A stretch of 64,000 bases of DNA, from contig JACKEP010000007.1 in the NCBI GenBank assembly GCA_020632915.1, forward strand, positions 210,299 through 274,298. Direction: 5' to 3'. The notes under the pieces were generated by a model. The model had not been told where the DNA came from, made no database searches, and saw only the letters and a list, made by a program, of their open reading frames with translations. The DNA is from Alphaproteobacteria bacterium. GTDB lineage: Bacteria; Myxococcota_A; UBA796; GCA-2862545. The position numbers and the translations under genes were made by a program. Positions 26,523-34,998 of this stretch are shown here, one piece after another (position 1 is the first letter of the stretch; every line of letters begins with the position of its first letter).

Positions 26523-28904
26523 TCAGGGCGTGCAGCCCGGCGCCTCGGCCCACCACTGGAACGTCCCGTCGTGGCCGCGGTCGGCGATGAAGGCGCGCAG
26601 CGTGTGCGCCACGCCCGGCGTGAGTCCGAGGCCGTCGACGTCGAGCACCCAGGCGCGCTGGTAGCCGTTGTAGGACGTCATGTGGCCGTCGAAGCCGCCG
26701 CTGTCGATCACCAGTCGGTCGTCGACGTAGACCCACAGGTCGTCCGACGACGCGAAGCGCAGCCGGGCGCCGGCCGCGTCGGCGTCGTCGAAGGTGGCGA
26801 CCACCTCGAAGGTCTTCGACCCCAGCCGATCCTGACGACCGACGCCGAAGCCGAAGGTGTCGTCGACCAGCGGCGCGGTGGTGTGCGGCGCCGATCCCGG
26901 CCCGACGATCATCGCCGTGCCCGCGGCGGTGCGCTGCACCCGGTCGTCGAGGTCGACGCCGACGTTGACGCCCTCGACGTCACGGAACCACTGGTCGAAC
27001 GTGGCGGCCGTGGTGAACGGCAGCGTGTCCTCGGGCCACACCAGCTCGGGCACCCAGGCGCCGTCGCGCTCGGTGAGCACGTTGGACACCGCACCCTGCA
27101 CCACCTGCGACGCAGCCTGGCGCTCCGGGTCGTCGCTGGCGCGTGCGCCGAAGGCGTCGAGCACGGGCCCGAAGTCGGGGAACGTGTCGGCGAAGTCGCG
27201 CAGGCGCACGTGGACGTTGCTGCACGTCGCGCGAGGCACGGCCTGCACGATCGGCTCCCCCTGCCCGCCGTAGAACACCAGCCACGGGTTCGCCGCGAGC
27301 GTGCCGGTGTAGGGGTAGGCGTGGCCCTGGGTGGCCGACAGCGTGAGCGTGTTCGGGCCGGTCAGGTCGAAGGCGTCGGTGACGTCGGCCTCCCACACCT
27401 CCGCCGTCCAGCCCGGGCACCACGAGGCGCGGTCGAAGTACCACGTGCCCCACTGGTTCGGGGTCACGCCCTGGTCGACGCGCGCGGCGCAGTCCCAGAC
27501 GTCCTTCTGCTCCCAGGCGTGGTCGAACGGGATGCCGTCGACGGTCAGCGTCTGCTCGGTGGTGCAGAACTCGGCGCAGCCGCCGTTGCCGCCGCCGCCG
27601 TGGGTGCTGGCGACGTCGCGGAACACCACGCGGGTGGTGCCCGCAGGCGGCGTGACCTCGTAGACCGCGGTGAGCTCGCTGTAGGCCGCCTGCAGGCCGA
27701 TGCCCGTCCACCCCGGAAGGCGCACGGCGGCCGTGGGGGTGCTGGACAGATCGGTGTCGTCGACGTCGTCGTGCAGGCGCAGCTCGACGTGGGCGTGCCA
27801 GCGGGCGTCGTCGATGCCCGGCCCGGTGATCCGGAACGACTGCCGCCCGCCGCGCCGGATCGCCGGCAGCGCCTGGGTGACGTCCTGGGTCCACCAGCCG
27901 CCGGTGTTGTAGCCGCTGACGATCTTGAAGAAGACGTGCTCGTCGTCGTCGGTGCCGCAGTCGCCGTCGCACACCGCCACCGTGCGCCCCTGCTCGCCGG
28001 TGCACCCCTCCGCCTCGTGGAAGAACGGGCTGTCGCCGCACATCTCGCGCATCACGAGCTCGGCGCGGTCGTAGCGGGCGAGCGCGTCGGCGGGCGGCAG
28101 GTCCAGGGTGATCACCCCGGTGACGTCGCCCACGGCGTGCGACTCGGCGTCCCAGTCGGCGTCGAGCAGCGTGATCACGCGCAGCCGGTCGCCCTCGGTG
28201 GCGGCCTCGTCGGCGAGGCGTTCGCCCAGGCGCGCCTCGTAGGCGTAGCCCTTGGGCGTGTACCGGGCGTGGGACAGCGCCCGCAGCCAGCCGGCCGACG
28301 ACGACACCGCGAGCGAGCCGCCGCGCCGGAGGCGCTGGTACAGGTCGATGCCGGCGAGGTCCGAGCCCTGCAACCCGTCGACGATCGCGGCCACGTCGGC
28401 GTTGTCGCGCCCCACCGAGACGTAGTGCAGCCGCGCCCGCCAGTGCTCGGCGTCGGCGTCGTCCAGGTCGCGCAGCACGTCGCGGAGGTCGGCGCGCACG
28501 GCCTTGACGGCGTCGGCCGCCGCCGCGTCGCGGTCCTCGCCCGAGAGGAACACGAACACGCTGTTCGGGTCGGCGTCGGTGAGCAGCGGGGCCAGGTCCT
28601 CGGCCAGGAAGTCCCCGTCGACCGGCACGAGCGCGTAGGCGTCGCAGCCGGTCCACGTCGCCGACAGCCGGAACGTGCCGTCGAGCGTCGGCAGCTCCAG
28701 GTCGGGCACGACGGCGTTGTAGGTGAGCTCGCTGGCGGTGGCGTCGAAGGGCTTGCTGGCAAGGCCCAGGGCGGCGCACGCGTCGACCGTCGGGTCGTCG
28801 CTGTCGGTGTCGCCTGCCGGGTCGGGAGATCCCGTGCAGGCCGCGAGCGCGAGCAGGACGCCGCACGCGGGGAGCGCGCGGCCACTGTGCAGGATGAAGC
28901 TCAT
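26523..28904 (-). CDS. Lipoprotein with PNGase F-like and fibro-slime domains
   Basis: A 793-residue lipoprotein (lipobox LALAAC). After a Thr/Asp-rich linker it has a roughly 250-residue region I do not recognise. It is followed by two jelly-roll segments like peptide-N-glycosidase F: SFRITGPGIDDARWHAHVEL, DVASTHGGGGNGGCAEFC, and GVTPNQWGTWYFDRASWCPG, which parallels the PNGase F RGTWxYDRAxWCPG motif. The C-terminal 230 residues (HVRLRDFADTFPDFGPV ... WWAEAPGCTP) are a fibro-slime domain, with FRFASSDDLWVYVDDRLVID-like sugar-binding strands. A glycan-binding or deglycosylating surface enzyme is likely. Stop abuts the convergent epimerase gene. Confidence 0.75.
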   Translation of the reverse strand: MSFILHSGRALPACGVLLALAACTGSPDPAGDTDSDDPTVDACAALGLASKPFDATASELTYNAVVPDLELPTLDGTFRLSATWTGCDAYALVPVDGDFLAEDLAPLLTDADPNSVFVFLSGEDRDAAAADAVKAVRADLRDVLRDLDDADAEHWRARLHYVSVGRDNADVAAIVDGLQGSDLAGIDLYQRLRRGGSLAVSSSAGWLRALSHARYTPKGYAYEARLGERLADEAATEGDRLRVITLLDADWDAESHAVGDVTGVITLDLPPADALARYDRAELVMREMCGDSPFFHEAEGCTGEQGRTVAVCDGDCGTDDDEHVFFKIVSGYNTGGWWTQDVTQALPAIRRGGRQSFRITGPGIDDARWHAHVELRLHDDVDDTDLSSTPTAAVRLPGWTGIGLQAAYSELTAVYEVTPPAGTTRVVFRDVASTHGGGGNGGCAEFCTTEQTLTVDGIPFDHAWEQKDVWDCAARVDQGVTPNQWGTWYFDRASWCPGWTAEVWEADVTDAFDLTGPNTLTLSATQGHAYPYTGTLAANPWLVFYGGQGEPIVQAVPRATCSNVHVRLRDFADTFPDFGPVLDAFGARASDDPERQAASQVVQGAVSNVLTERDGAWVPELVWPEDTLPFTTAATFDQWFRDVEGVNVGVDLDDRVQRTAAGTAMIVGPGSAPHTTAPLVDDTFGFGVGRQDRLGSKTFEVVATFDDADAAGARLRFASSDDLWVYVDDRLVIDSGGFDGHMTSYNGYQRAWVLDVDGLGLTPGVAHTLRAFIADRGHDGTFQWWAEAPGCTP

Positions 28905-29000
28905 CCTCTCGGCCCTCCGGGCGCGGAGGTGCACCCGCGGCCGGGTAGCCGATCCACCGCCCGATGACGACCGTCGGACGCCGACGACCTGCCGTCGTGC

Positions 29001-29006
29001 TAGCGT
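29001..29006 (+). promoter_or_regulatory. TAGCGT -10-like hexamer, leaderless start
   Basis: It ends six bases before the ATG at 29013, so transcription would start at or beside the initiation codon. No Shine-Dalgarno sequence precedes that ATG. Confidence 0.35.
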
Positions 29007-29012
29007 CCGCCC

Positions 29013-29387
29013 ATGTCCGACCGCGCTGCCATCGACCGTCTCCGCGCCCTCTGCCTGTCGCTCCCCGAGGCCGGTGAGCGCCTGTCGCACGGCTCGCCGA
29101 CGTGGTTCGCCGGCAAGGGCAAGGTGTTCGCCATGCTGGCCGACCACCACCACGGCGACGCCCACCTCGCCGTGTGGCTGCCGATGCCCCCGGGCTTCCA
29201 GGCGACGCTGATGGAGGAGCACCCGGGCTGGGTGTTCAAGCCGCCCTACGTCGGCTGGCGCGGCTGGATCGGCGTGGTGCTCGACACCGACCCGGACTGG
29301 GCCCAGGTGGAGGAGTGGGTCCGCGGCGCCTACCTGCACGTGGCCGGCAAGAAGCTCCGCCAGCAGCTGCTGGACACCGAGACCTGA
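29013..29387 (+). CDS. MmcQ/YjbR-family protein
   Basis: A 124-residue protein of the YjbR/MmcQ superfamily. It opens with LRALCLSLPEAGERLSHGSP, continues with TWFAGKGKVFAMLADHH, and has the conserved WVFKPPYVGWRGWIGVVLD core and a C-terminal helix. Members have a CyaY-like fold and are often called DNA-binding, but their role is unsettled. There is no ribosome binding site; a TAGCGT hexamer ends six bases before the ATG, so the message may be leaderless. The gene stands alone. Confidence 0.82.
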   Translation: MSDRAAIDRLRALCLSLPEAGERLSHGSPTWFAGKGKVFAMLADHHHGDAHLAVWLPMPPGFQATLMEEHPGWVFKPPYVGWRGWIGVVLDTDPDWAQVEEWVRGAYLHVAGKKLRQQLLDTET

Positions 29388-29719
29388 CCAGCGCCGGAAG
29401 GACCGGGCTCGGCATCGGCGTTCCCAGCGGCCGGCGACCACCGCCCGGGCGGCACGCGATGCTGCCCCCACGCCGACCGCGCGGGTCTTGCCCGGAGGCA
29501 CGCGCACACGGTACCCTCCCCCTGGCGACGGCCCATCGCCCAACCCTCGTCGGTCCACCCGCCCTGGACCGCCCCGGAGGGCAAAGGGGAGCACATCCTC
29601 GGGTCGTCAGAGCCAGCTTCATCTCCTCCGACGTGCGTCGCTGCGCCTCGGCGGGCGGGACCGGTCGCAGCGACTCCACCCTGCGCGAGCCGTGCCTCGC
29701 GCGCACCTCGGAGGGATCG
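29388..29719. other. 332-bp leader region
   Basis: No gene is supported. A TACCCT hexamer near 29511 may be a promoter for the BtrH-like gene, which would give a leader of about 200 bases. A stem of GTCGCTGCG (29637-29645) and CGCAGCGAC (29666-29674) with a 20-base loop lies 46 bp before the start codon. Confidence 0.4.
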
Positions 29720-31015
29720 ATGACCCGCGATGCCGACCTCAAGCGCCAGATCCGGGCCCGCATGGCCCGGACCGGCGAGCGCTACACCACCGCCCGTGCC
29801 CACGTCCTCGCTGCGGGAGGCCCGGCCGACCCCGGCGACACCCTCGGCGGCCACCACGACCAGACCGCCGCGCTGCGGGACCTGTTCCTCGCCGCGGGCT
29901 TCGATGCGCCCCACACCGGGGAGCCCCCGAGCGAGGCGTTGCTGCTCGGTCTGGGCGGCGGCCTCGGCGCCGCCGTGTTCGCCTTCCACTACGCCGGCAT
30001 GCTGCCCAGCCTGTACGTCGAGACCCGCTGCCACACCCAGTACGCCTACACGCTGGACTTCGTCGCGCGCGCGGCGGAGGGCCTCGGGTGGACCCTCGAC
30101 GTGCACACCACCGGCGGCGCCGCAGCCGCCGCGCGCCACCTCGACGGCCTGCTCGACGCCGGCACCCCGGCGATCCTCCAGGTCGACGCCGCCCACCTGC
30201 CCCACCACGCCCTGCCCGCCCACGGCTACGGCGTGCCCTGGGCCGTGGTGGCGCACGAACGCGACGGCGACGACGTGGTGCTCACCGACCGCAGCAGCGT
30301 CACCGTCCGCATGCCCCGCGCCGACCTCGACCGGGCCCGCGCCGCCTACAAGAAGGGCAAGCACGCCGTCGGGGTGCTCGGCGCCCGGAACGACGTCGAT
30401 CTGGCCGCGTCGGTACGTCAGGCCGTGGCACGGTGTGTGGCGGAGCTGCAGGGCGCGTCCGCGCGGCAGGGCTTCGCGCGCAACTTCGGCCTCGCGGCCC
30501 TCGACAAGTGGCGTGACGAGGTGGCCGCCACGTCGAAGAAGGGCTGGCGGACCACCTTCCCGGCCGGCCCCGCGCTGGCTGCAGGCCTGCGGCAGGCCTA
30601 CGCGTGGGTCGAGACGAACGGCACGGGAGGTGGCGGCTTCCGTCGTCTCTACGCCGACTTCCTCCGTGAGGGCGCCGTGATCACCGGCGACGCCCGGTTC
30701 GACACGGTCGCGCGCACCTACGACGCGCTGGCGGATCGCTGGACGACCGGATTCGCCACGTGGCTGCCCGACGGCACGCCGCTCGCTGCGATCCGCGCCG
30801 GACTCCACGACCGGGCGCGAGGGGTCCGCCAGGGGATGCCGGCCGAGGGCCTGCGGGCGATCGACGCCGCGCTCGACGCCCTCGTCGCGGGCTGCGACCC
30901 CTTCCCCACGGACGCCGAGGCCACCTACGCCGGCCTCGCCGACCTGCTGACCGACCTCGCCGCTGCGGAGCGTGCGGCCTGCGCCGACCTCGCCACCCTG
31001 GCGGCGCCGGGCTGA
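29720..31015 (+). CDS. BtrH N-terminal-like / DUF4872 protein with degenerate active site
   Basis: A 431-residue protein. A charged N-terminal helix (IRARMARTGERYTTARAHV) precedes a papain-like BtrH_N fold: GHHDQTAALRDLFLAAGF, SEALLLGLGGGLGAAVF, TPAILQVDAAHLPHHAL. The second half is a helical DUF4872-like domain. BtrH-type acyltransferases use a Cys in a HCxTxALR motif; here the position is Asp47, and the later active-site His is unclear. It may therefore be a non-catalytic or diverged member, or use another nucleophile. The start is the ATG at 29720 after GGAGGGATCG. Confidence 0.72.
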   Translation: MTRDADLKRQIRARMARTGERYTTARAHVLAAGGPADPGDTLGGHHDQTAALRDLFLAAGFDAPHTGEPPSEALLLGLGGGLGAAVFAFHYAGMLPSLYVETRCHTQYAYTLDFVARAAEGLGWTLDVHTTGGAAAAARHLDGLLDAGTPAILQVDAAHLPHHALPAHGYGVPWAVVAHERDGDDVVLTDRSSVTVRMPRADLDRARAAYKKGKHAVGVLGARNDVDLAASVRQAVARCVAELQGASARQGFARNFGLAALDKWRDEVAATSKKGWRTTFPAGPALAAGLRQAYAWVETNGTGGGGFRRLYADFLREGAVITGDARFDTVARTYDALADRWTTGFATWLPDGTPLAAIRAGLHDRARGVRQGMPAEGLRAIDAALDALVAGCDPFPTDAEATYAGLADLLTDLAAAERAACADLATLAAPG

Positions 31016-31027
31016 CCTCCCGTCGCG

Positions 31028-31408
31028 TCAGGCGCCGATCTCCACGCACACGCTGGCGATCTTCCAGGTGCCGTCGATGTCGACGAGGGAGACGGCGTCG
31101 CGCAGTCGCGTGGCGCCGGCCGTCCGGACCTGGCGCACCCACGCGCGGTGGCCGTCGACGTGGACGGCGTCGACGACGCGGGTGGTCGGCGCGCCGCCGA
31201 TCGCGCCGGCGGCCAACCCGGCGACGTAGGCGTCGCGCGCGATCACGCGCAGGCCCGCGGGGGTGACGACGAACTGACAGGCCTCGGGGAGCAGCGCGTC
31301 GCAGACGCGGTCGGTGTCGCGCGTGGCAGCGCCCTGGGTGAAGGCCTCGAGCGCGGCGTCGATGCCGGCGGGTACGGTCACCGAGGCGGCGTGAGCGGGT
31401 GGGGTCAT
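31028..31408 (-). CDS. SnoaL/NTF2-like protein (SgcJ/EcaC-like)
   Basis: A 126-residue NTF2-fold protein: IDAALEAFTQGAATRDTDRV forms the first helices and WVRQVRTAGATRLRDAVSLV and TWKIASVCVEIG the terminal strands. Such proteins include polyketide cyclases and small hydrolases or binding proteins; no catalytic pair is certain. AGGAG upstream supports 31408. Immediately upstream is a 16-bp dyad (31421-31436) that also occurs before the adjacent MarR gene, so it is a likely regulon member. Confidence 0.72.
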   Translation of the reverse strand: MTPPAHAASVTVPAGIDAALEAFTQGAATRDTDRVCDALLPEACQFVVTPAGLRVIARDAYVAGLAAGAIGGAPTTRVVDAVHVDGHRAWVRQVRTAGATRLRDAVSLVDIDGTWKIASVCVEIGA

Positions 31409-31420
31409 CGGATCTCCTGT

Positions 31421-31436
31421 CGTTGCTCAAGCAACG
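31421..31436. promoter_or_regulatory. MarR operator copy 1, CGTTGC-TCAA-GCAACG
   Basis: A perfect 6-bp-arm dyad, 12 bp before the NTF2-like start. It differs at only two positions from the copy at the MarR gene's own start. Confidence 0.65.
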
Positions 31437-31497
31437 GTTTGGGGGCACGGACGAACACCCGGACGGTGACGGCACCGCCGGGAGGGGACGGAGCGGA

Positions 31498-31983
31498 TCA
31501 GGTGGGGTCGGGCGGGACGCCGTCGACCAGGCGGGCCTCGACGCCGTCGAGCACCCGGGCGAATGCTGCGAGGTCGGCGGCATCGACGTCGCCGAACAGC
31601 GCACGGCGCCGTGCCACCACCTGGGGCAGCAGGTCGTCGAAGAAGGCGCGCCCTGCGGCCGTCAGGTGCACACGCCGGCTGCGGCCGTCGTCGGGGTCGA
31701 CGCGCCGCTCCACCAGGCCCCGCTCGACGAGCGCGTGGACCTGGCGCGTGATGTTCGGCCGGTCGTCGAGCACGGCGTCGCCCAGCTCCCGCTGGATGCG
31801 CCCGTCGCGCTCGTGGAGCCGGAACAGGATCGCGAACTGCTCGGGGCTGAGACCCGCGTCCCACCCCTGCAGCACGCAGGCCAGGTCGTAGCGCAGCCGG
31901 CGCGCCAGACGGAGCACGCGGTAGGCCAGCGCCTCGTCGAGCGTGGTGGTGTCGGTCAGATCGGGTCGGCGGGAGGAGGTCAT
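31498..31983 (-). CDS. MarR-family regulator
   Basis: A 161-residue MarR winged-helix protein. The DNA-binding core is FAILFRLHERDGRIQRELGD followed by RPNITRQVHALVERGLVERR (recognition helix) and DPDDGRSRRVHLTAAGRAFF, the wing. The flanking helices make the dimer. ATG at 31983 is used; the longer frame upstream would run through the operator. A copy of the dyad found at 31421 lies two bases upstream of this ATG and has no clear ribosome binding site next to it, so repressor binding would also limit translation or transcription of its own message. Confidence 0.86.
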   Translation of the reverse strand: MTSSRRPDLTDTTTLDEALAYRVLRLARRLRYDLACVLQGWDAGLSPEQFAILFRLHERDGRIQRELGDAVLDDRPNITRQVHALVERGLVERRVDPDDGRSRRVHLTAAGRAFFDDLLPQVVARRRALFGDVDAADLAAFARVLDGVEARLVDGVPPDPT

Positions 31984-31984
31984 T

Positions 31985-32000
31985 TGTTGCTCACGCAACG
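31985..32000. promoter_or_regulatory. MarR operator copy 2, TGTTGC-TCAC-GCAACG
   Basis: 5-bp arms GTTGC/GCAAC around TCAC, immediately upstream of the MarR ATG. Fourteen of sixteen bases match copy 1. Confidence 0.62.
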
Positions 32001-32076
32001 ATCTACCGCCGCGGTCGCCGCCCGTCCAGTCCGGCGAGCAGGGCACGCGCCCCCGAGGTCGCGGATCGCCGCGCCG

Positions 32077-32976
32077 TCACCGATCCGGCGTCACGAACGG
32101 CATCATCCCGTCCCGCAGCGCGTCGAACACCGCGCGGCATGCGGGCGCGTCGCGCAGATCCTCCAGCATTGCCAGCCACACGCCGAAGCGCACCACCACC
32201 TCGTCCCCGAGCAGCGGCTCCAGCTCCGGCCAGCGCTGCGCCAGGCGCCGCTGCACGAAGCCCACACCGCAGCCCGCGCGCACCAGCGCGAGCTGGGCCT
32301 GCTGGTCGTCGGTGCGGAACGCCAGCCGCGGCAGGGCCGCTGCGGGGAACCGGTCCATGAGCACCCGGATGTCCGATGTCACGGTGTCGAAGCCGATCAC
32401 GTGGTGGTGCGCGAGGTCGGCGAGCGTGCGGGGCGTGCCACGGCGCGCCAGGTAGTCGCGATGGGCGAAGGCACCGATCTCGATCGTGCCCAGGCGCTGC
32501 ACGACCAGCGAGCCTTGCGTGGGCTGCACCATCCGCACGGCGATGTCGGCGTCACGCCGCAACAGGTCCGCCACCTGGTTCGACAGGCTGAGCTCGACGT
32601 CGATGCCGGGCGCCGACGTCACCAGCTCGGCGAGGATGCCCGGCAGGATCTCGCTGCCCACCACCTCCGGCGCACTCACGCGCACCGTGCCGCGCAGCGC
32701 GGCCGGCTCCGCCGTCGCCACGCGCAGCAGGCTCGCCACCGACGCCGCGACCGCCTCGGCCCGCGGCCGCAGCGCCTCCGCCCGTGCCGTCGGCGCCAGC
32801 CCCCGGTGGGTGCGCACGAACAGCCTCACGCCGAGCGCCCGCTCCAGCGCCTCGACGTGGCGCCCGACGGTGGGCTGCGTGAGGCCCAGCTCACGCGCCG
32901 CCGCCGACAGCGATCCGGTCCGCAGCACGGCCAGGAACGTGCGGTAGTGGCCCCAGTCCGGTCCGTCGGTGTCCAT
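32077..32976 (-). CDS. LysR-family regulator (divergent to epimerase-like gene)
   Basis: A 299-residue LysR regulator: GSLSAAARELGLTQPTVGRH (HTH), ALGVRLFVRTHRGLAPT, and a C-terminal effector domain with ADIAVRMVQPTQGSLVVQRLG and GCGVGFVQRRLAQRW, which has the Cys typical of many quinone-responsive family members. The start at 32976 overlaps an ATACA-N4-TGTAT dyad, so there is no room for a Shine-Dalgarno site and the mRNA may be leaderless. Divergent from the epimerase-like gene at 33065, which is its likely target. Confidence 0.86.
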   Translation of the reverse strand: MDTDGPDWGHYRTFLAVLRTGSLSAAARELGLTQPTVGRHVEALERALGVRLFVRTHRGLAPTARAEALRPRAEAVAASVASLLRVATAEPAALRGTVRVSAPEVVGSEILPGILAELVTSAPGIDVELSLSNQVADLLRRDADIAVRMVQPTQGSLVVQRLGTIEIGAFAHRDYLARRGTPRTLADLAHHHVIGFDTVTSDIRVLMDRFPAAALPRLAFRTDDQQAQLALVRAGCGVGFVQRRLAQRWPELEPLLGDEVVVRFGVWLAMLEDLRDAPACRAVFDALRDGMMPFVTPDR

Positions 32977-32988
32977 ACATTCTTGTAT
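32975..32988. promoter_or_regulatory. LysR operator overlapping start codon, ATACA-N4-TGTAT
   Basis: Perfect 5-bp arms at 32975-32979 and 32984-32988. They overlap the LysR initiation codon and lie about 77 bp before the epimerase-like ATG. Confidence 0.55.
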
Positions 32989-33064
32989 AGCCGAAGCACA
33001 TCGTGCATGGATTTCCGAAGTTCGCGAACGGGAGCACAGGGGAGGTGTCCACCCTGGAGGTTCT

Positions 33065-34033
33065 ATGTCCGACACCCGCACCGCCCTCGTCCTCGGCGCC
33101 AGCGGCGGCATCGGCAGCGAGGTCACGCACCGCCTGCTCGCCCGCGGCTGGCAGGTGCGCGCGCTGCACCGCACCGGCGCGGAGGGCGCCGACGATCGGG
33201 GCGTCCTCCGCATCCGAGGCGACGCCCTGGTCGCCGACGACGTCGCCCGCGCCGCGCAGGGTGCCTGCCTTCTGGTCCACGCCGTCAACCCGCCCGGCTA
33301 CCGCGACTGGGACACGACCGTGCTGCCGATGCTCGACCACACGATCGCTGCCGCCGTGGCCCAGCGCGCACGCATCGTCCTGCCCGGAACGGTCTACAAC
33401 TTCGGCCCGGACGCCTTCCCCGCCCTGACCGAGGACGCGCCCCAGCACCCGACGACCCGCAAGGGCGCGATCCGCGTGCAGATGGAGCAGCGCCTGCGCG
33501 ACAGCGTCGATCGCGGCGCGCGGGTGCTGATCGTCCGGGCCGGGGACTTCTTCGGGCCCCACACCGGCAACAGCTGGTTCGCCCAGGGACTGGTGCAGCC
33601 CGGGCGACCCGTCCGCATGGTGTTCGACCCGGCGTGGCGCGGCGTGGGTCACCAGTGGGCCTACCTCCCGGACGTCGCCGAGACGATGGTGCGCCTGCTC
33701 GACCGCGAGGCGGACCTGCCGCCGTTCGCGCGCTTTCACGTCGGCGGTCACTGGGATCCGGACGGCACCCGGATGGTGACGACCGTCCGCGACGCCGTCC
33801 AGGCCGCCACCGGGCGCCGGCCGTGGGTGCTGCCGTTCCCCTGGACGCTCGTGCGCGCCCTCGGGCCGGTCGTGCCGCTGTGCCGGGAGCTCGCCGAGAT
33901 GCGCTATCTGTGGCAGACCCCCGTCCGCCTCGACGAGACCGCCCTGCGTCGCGCGCTCGGGGAGGTTCCCCACACGCCGTGGGAGGAGGCGGTGACCGCG
34001 ACGCTGCGCGGGTTGGGCTGCCTGGACGCGTGA
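33065..34033 (+). CDS. NAD-dependent epimerase/dehydratase-like protein
   Basis: A 322-residue extended SDR-fold protein: MSDTRTALVLGASGGIGSEV is the cofactor loop and VHAVNPPGY the third strand. The usual YxxxK pair is not clear: the segment VYNFGPDAFPALTEDAP matches the Tyr region but the helix after it reads TTRKGAIRVQMEQRL. It may be an atypical SDR that only binds NAD(P). GGAGG five bases upstream fixes the start. Divergent from a LysR gene. Confidence 0.75.
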   Translation: MSDTRTALVLGASGGIGSEVTHRLLARGWQVRALHRTGAEGADDRGVLRIRGDALVADDVARAAQGACLLVHAVNPPGYRDWDTTVLPMLDHTIAAAVAQRARIVLPGTVYNFGPDAFPALTEDAPQHPTTRKGAIRVQMEQRLRDSVDRGARVLIVRAGDFFGPHTGNSWFAQGLVQPGRPVRMVFDPAWRGVGHQWAYLPDVAETMVRLLDREADLPPFARFHVGGHWDPDGTRMVTTVRDAVQAATGRRPWVLPFPWTLVRALGPVVPLCRELAEMRYLWQTPVRLDETALRRALGEVPHTPWEEAVTATLRGLGCLDA

Positions 34034-34051
34034 CGCGGTCCGGCGGCGGGG

Positions 34052-34057
34052 TACGGT
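34052..34057 (+). promoter_or_regulatory. TACGGT -10-like hexamer
   Basis: It lies 24-29 bases before the GTG start of the esterase (34081). The same hexamer precedes the lipoprotein gene at 10097. Confidence 0.3.
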
Positions 34058-34080
34058 CCTCGGACCGCCTGGAGCGCGCC

Positions 34081-34998
34081 GTGCCCGTCGCCTACCACCC
34101 CGACCTCGCTGCCCGGGCCCGACGCCTCCCCCACGGCGTCGCGCGACCGTGGAGCGTGCCCGTGGCGCGTGGGCTGCTGGCGCTCACCGGCCTGTTCGTC
34201 CGCGACGGCTCTGCGGCGGACGACGCCGACGGCGTGCGCGTGTTCGTCTACGGAGCCGACGCGACCGCGTCGACGCCCCGCCCCGCGCTGCTGTGGATCC
34301 ATGGCGGCGGTCTCCTGTTCGGCGACGCGCGCCAGGACGCGGGGATCGTCCGGCGCCTGATCGCGGCCAGCGGCGTGCTGGTGGTGTCGGTCCAGTATCG
34401 CCTGCCCCCTGGCCACCCCTTTCCGACGCCCCTCGACGACTGCGCGGCGGCGTGGCGATGGCTCACGCGACACCCCGCGGTCGATCCCACACGCCTCGCC
34501 GTCGGCGGCGCCAGCGCGGGCGGTGGGCTGGCGGCTGCACTCTGCCAGCGGATCCGTGACGAGGGCGGTCCCCAGCCCGCGTTCCAGCTGCTCGTCTACC
34601 CGATGCTCGACGACCGCTCGTCGGACCGCGACGACGTCGACGACGACGCGCTGCGCCTGTGGGACCGCCGCTCGAACGCGCTCGGGTGGGGCCGCTACCT
34701 CGCCCGCGCGGACCGTCGGGCGCCACCCCCCTACGCGGTGCCCGGCCGCGCGACGGACCTCGCCCGGCTGCCCCCGGCATGGATCGGCGTGGGGTCCCAC
34801 GACCTGTTCCACGACGAGGACGCCACCTACGCGGAGCGCCTGCGCGCCGCTGGCGTGCCGGTGACCTTCGAGCGTGTCGAGGGCGCCTACCACGGCTTCG
34901 ACGCGGTGGACGGCGACGCTCCGGTGTCGCGGGCCTTCCACGCCACGATGGGGCGGGCGCTCGCGACGGCACTCGGGTGCGTGACGCCTCGCGCCTAG
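34081..34998 (+). CDS. Hormone-sensitive-lipase-type esterase
   Basis: A 305-residue alpha/beta hydrolase of the HSL (bacterial GDxG-like) family. HGGG at 74-77 (LLWIHGGGLLFGD) gives the oxyanion hole. The nucleophile elbow is GGASAGGGLA (Ser145). The acid residue is in IGVGSHDLFHDE and the catalytic His in AYHGFDAVDG. It hydrolyses short-chain esters or related amide-like substrates. GTG at 34081 is used because GGAG lies six bases upstream and TACGGT 24 bases upstream. Confidence 0.87.
   Translation: MPVAYHPDLAARARRLPHGVARPWSVPVARGLLALTGLFVRDGSAADDADGVRVFVYGADATASTPRPALLWIHGGGLLFGDARQDAGIVRRLIAASGVLVVSVQYRLPPGHPFPTPLDDCAAAWRWLTRHPAVDPTRLAVGGASAGGGLAAALCQRIRDEGGPQPAFQLLVYPMLDDRSSDRDDVDDDALRLWDRRSNALGWGRYLARADRRAPPPYAVPGRATDLARLPPAWIGVGSHDLFHDEDATYAERLRAAGVPVTFERVEGAYHGFDAVDGDAPVSRAFHATMGRALATALGCVTPRA

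Noticed and set aside
29236..29763. 175-residue minus-strand frame in the leader of the BtrH-like gene
   Set aside because: Arg/Pro-rich shadow composition, overlaps two genes and has no ribosome binding site.
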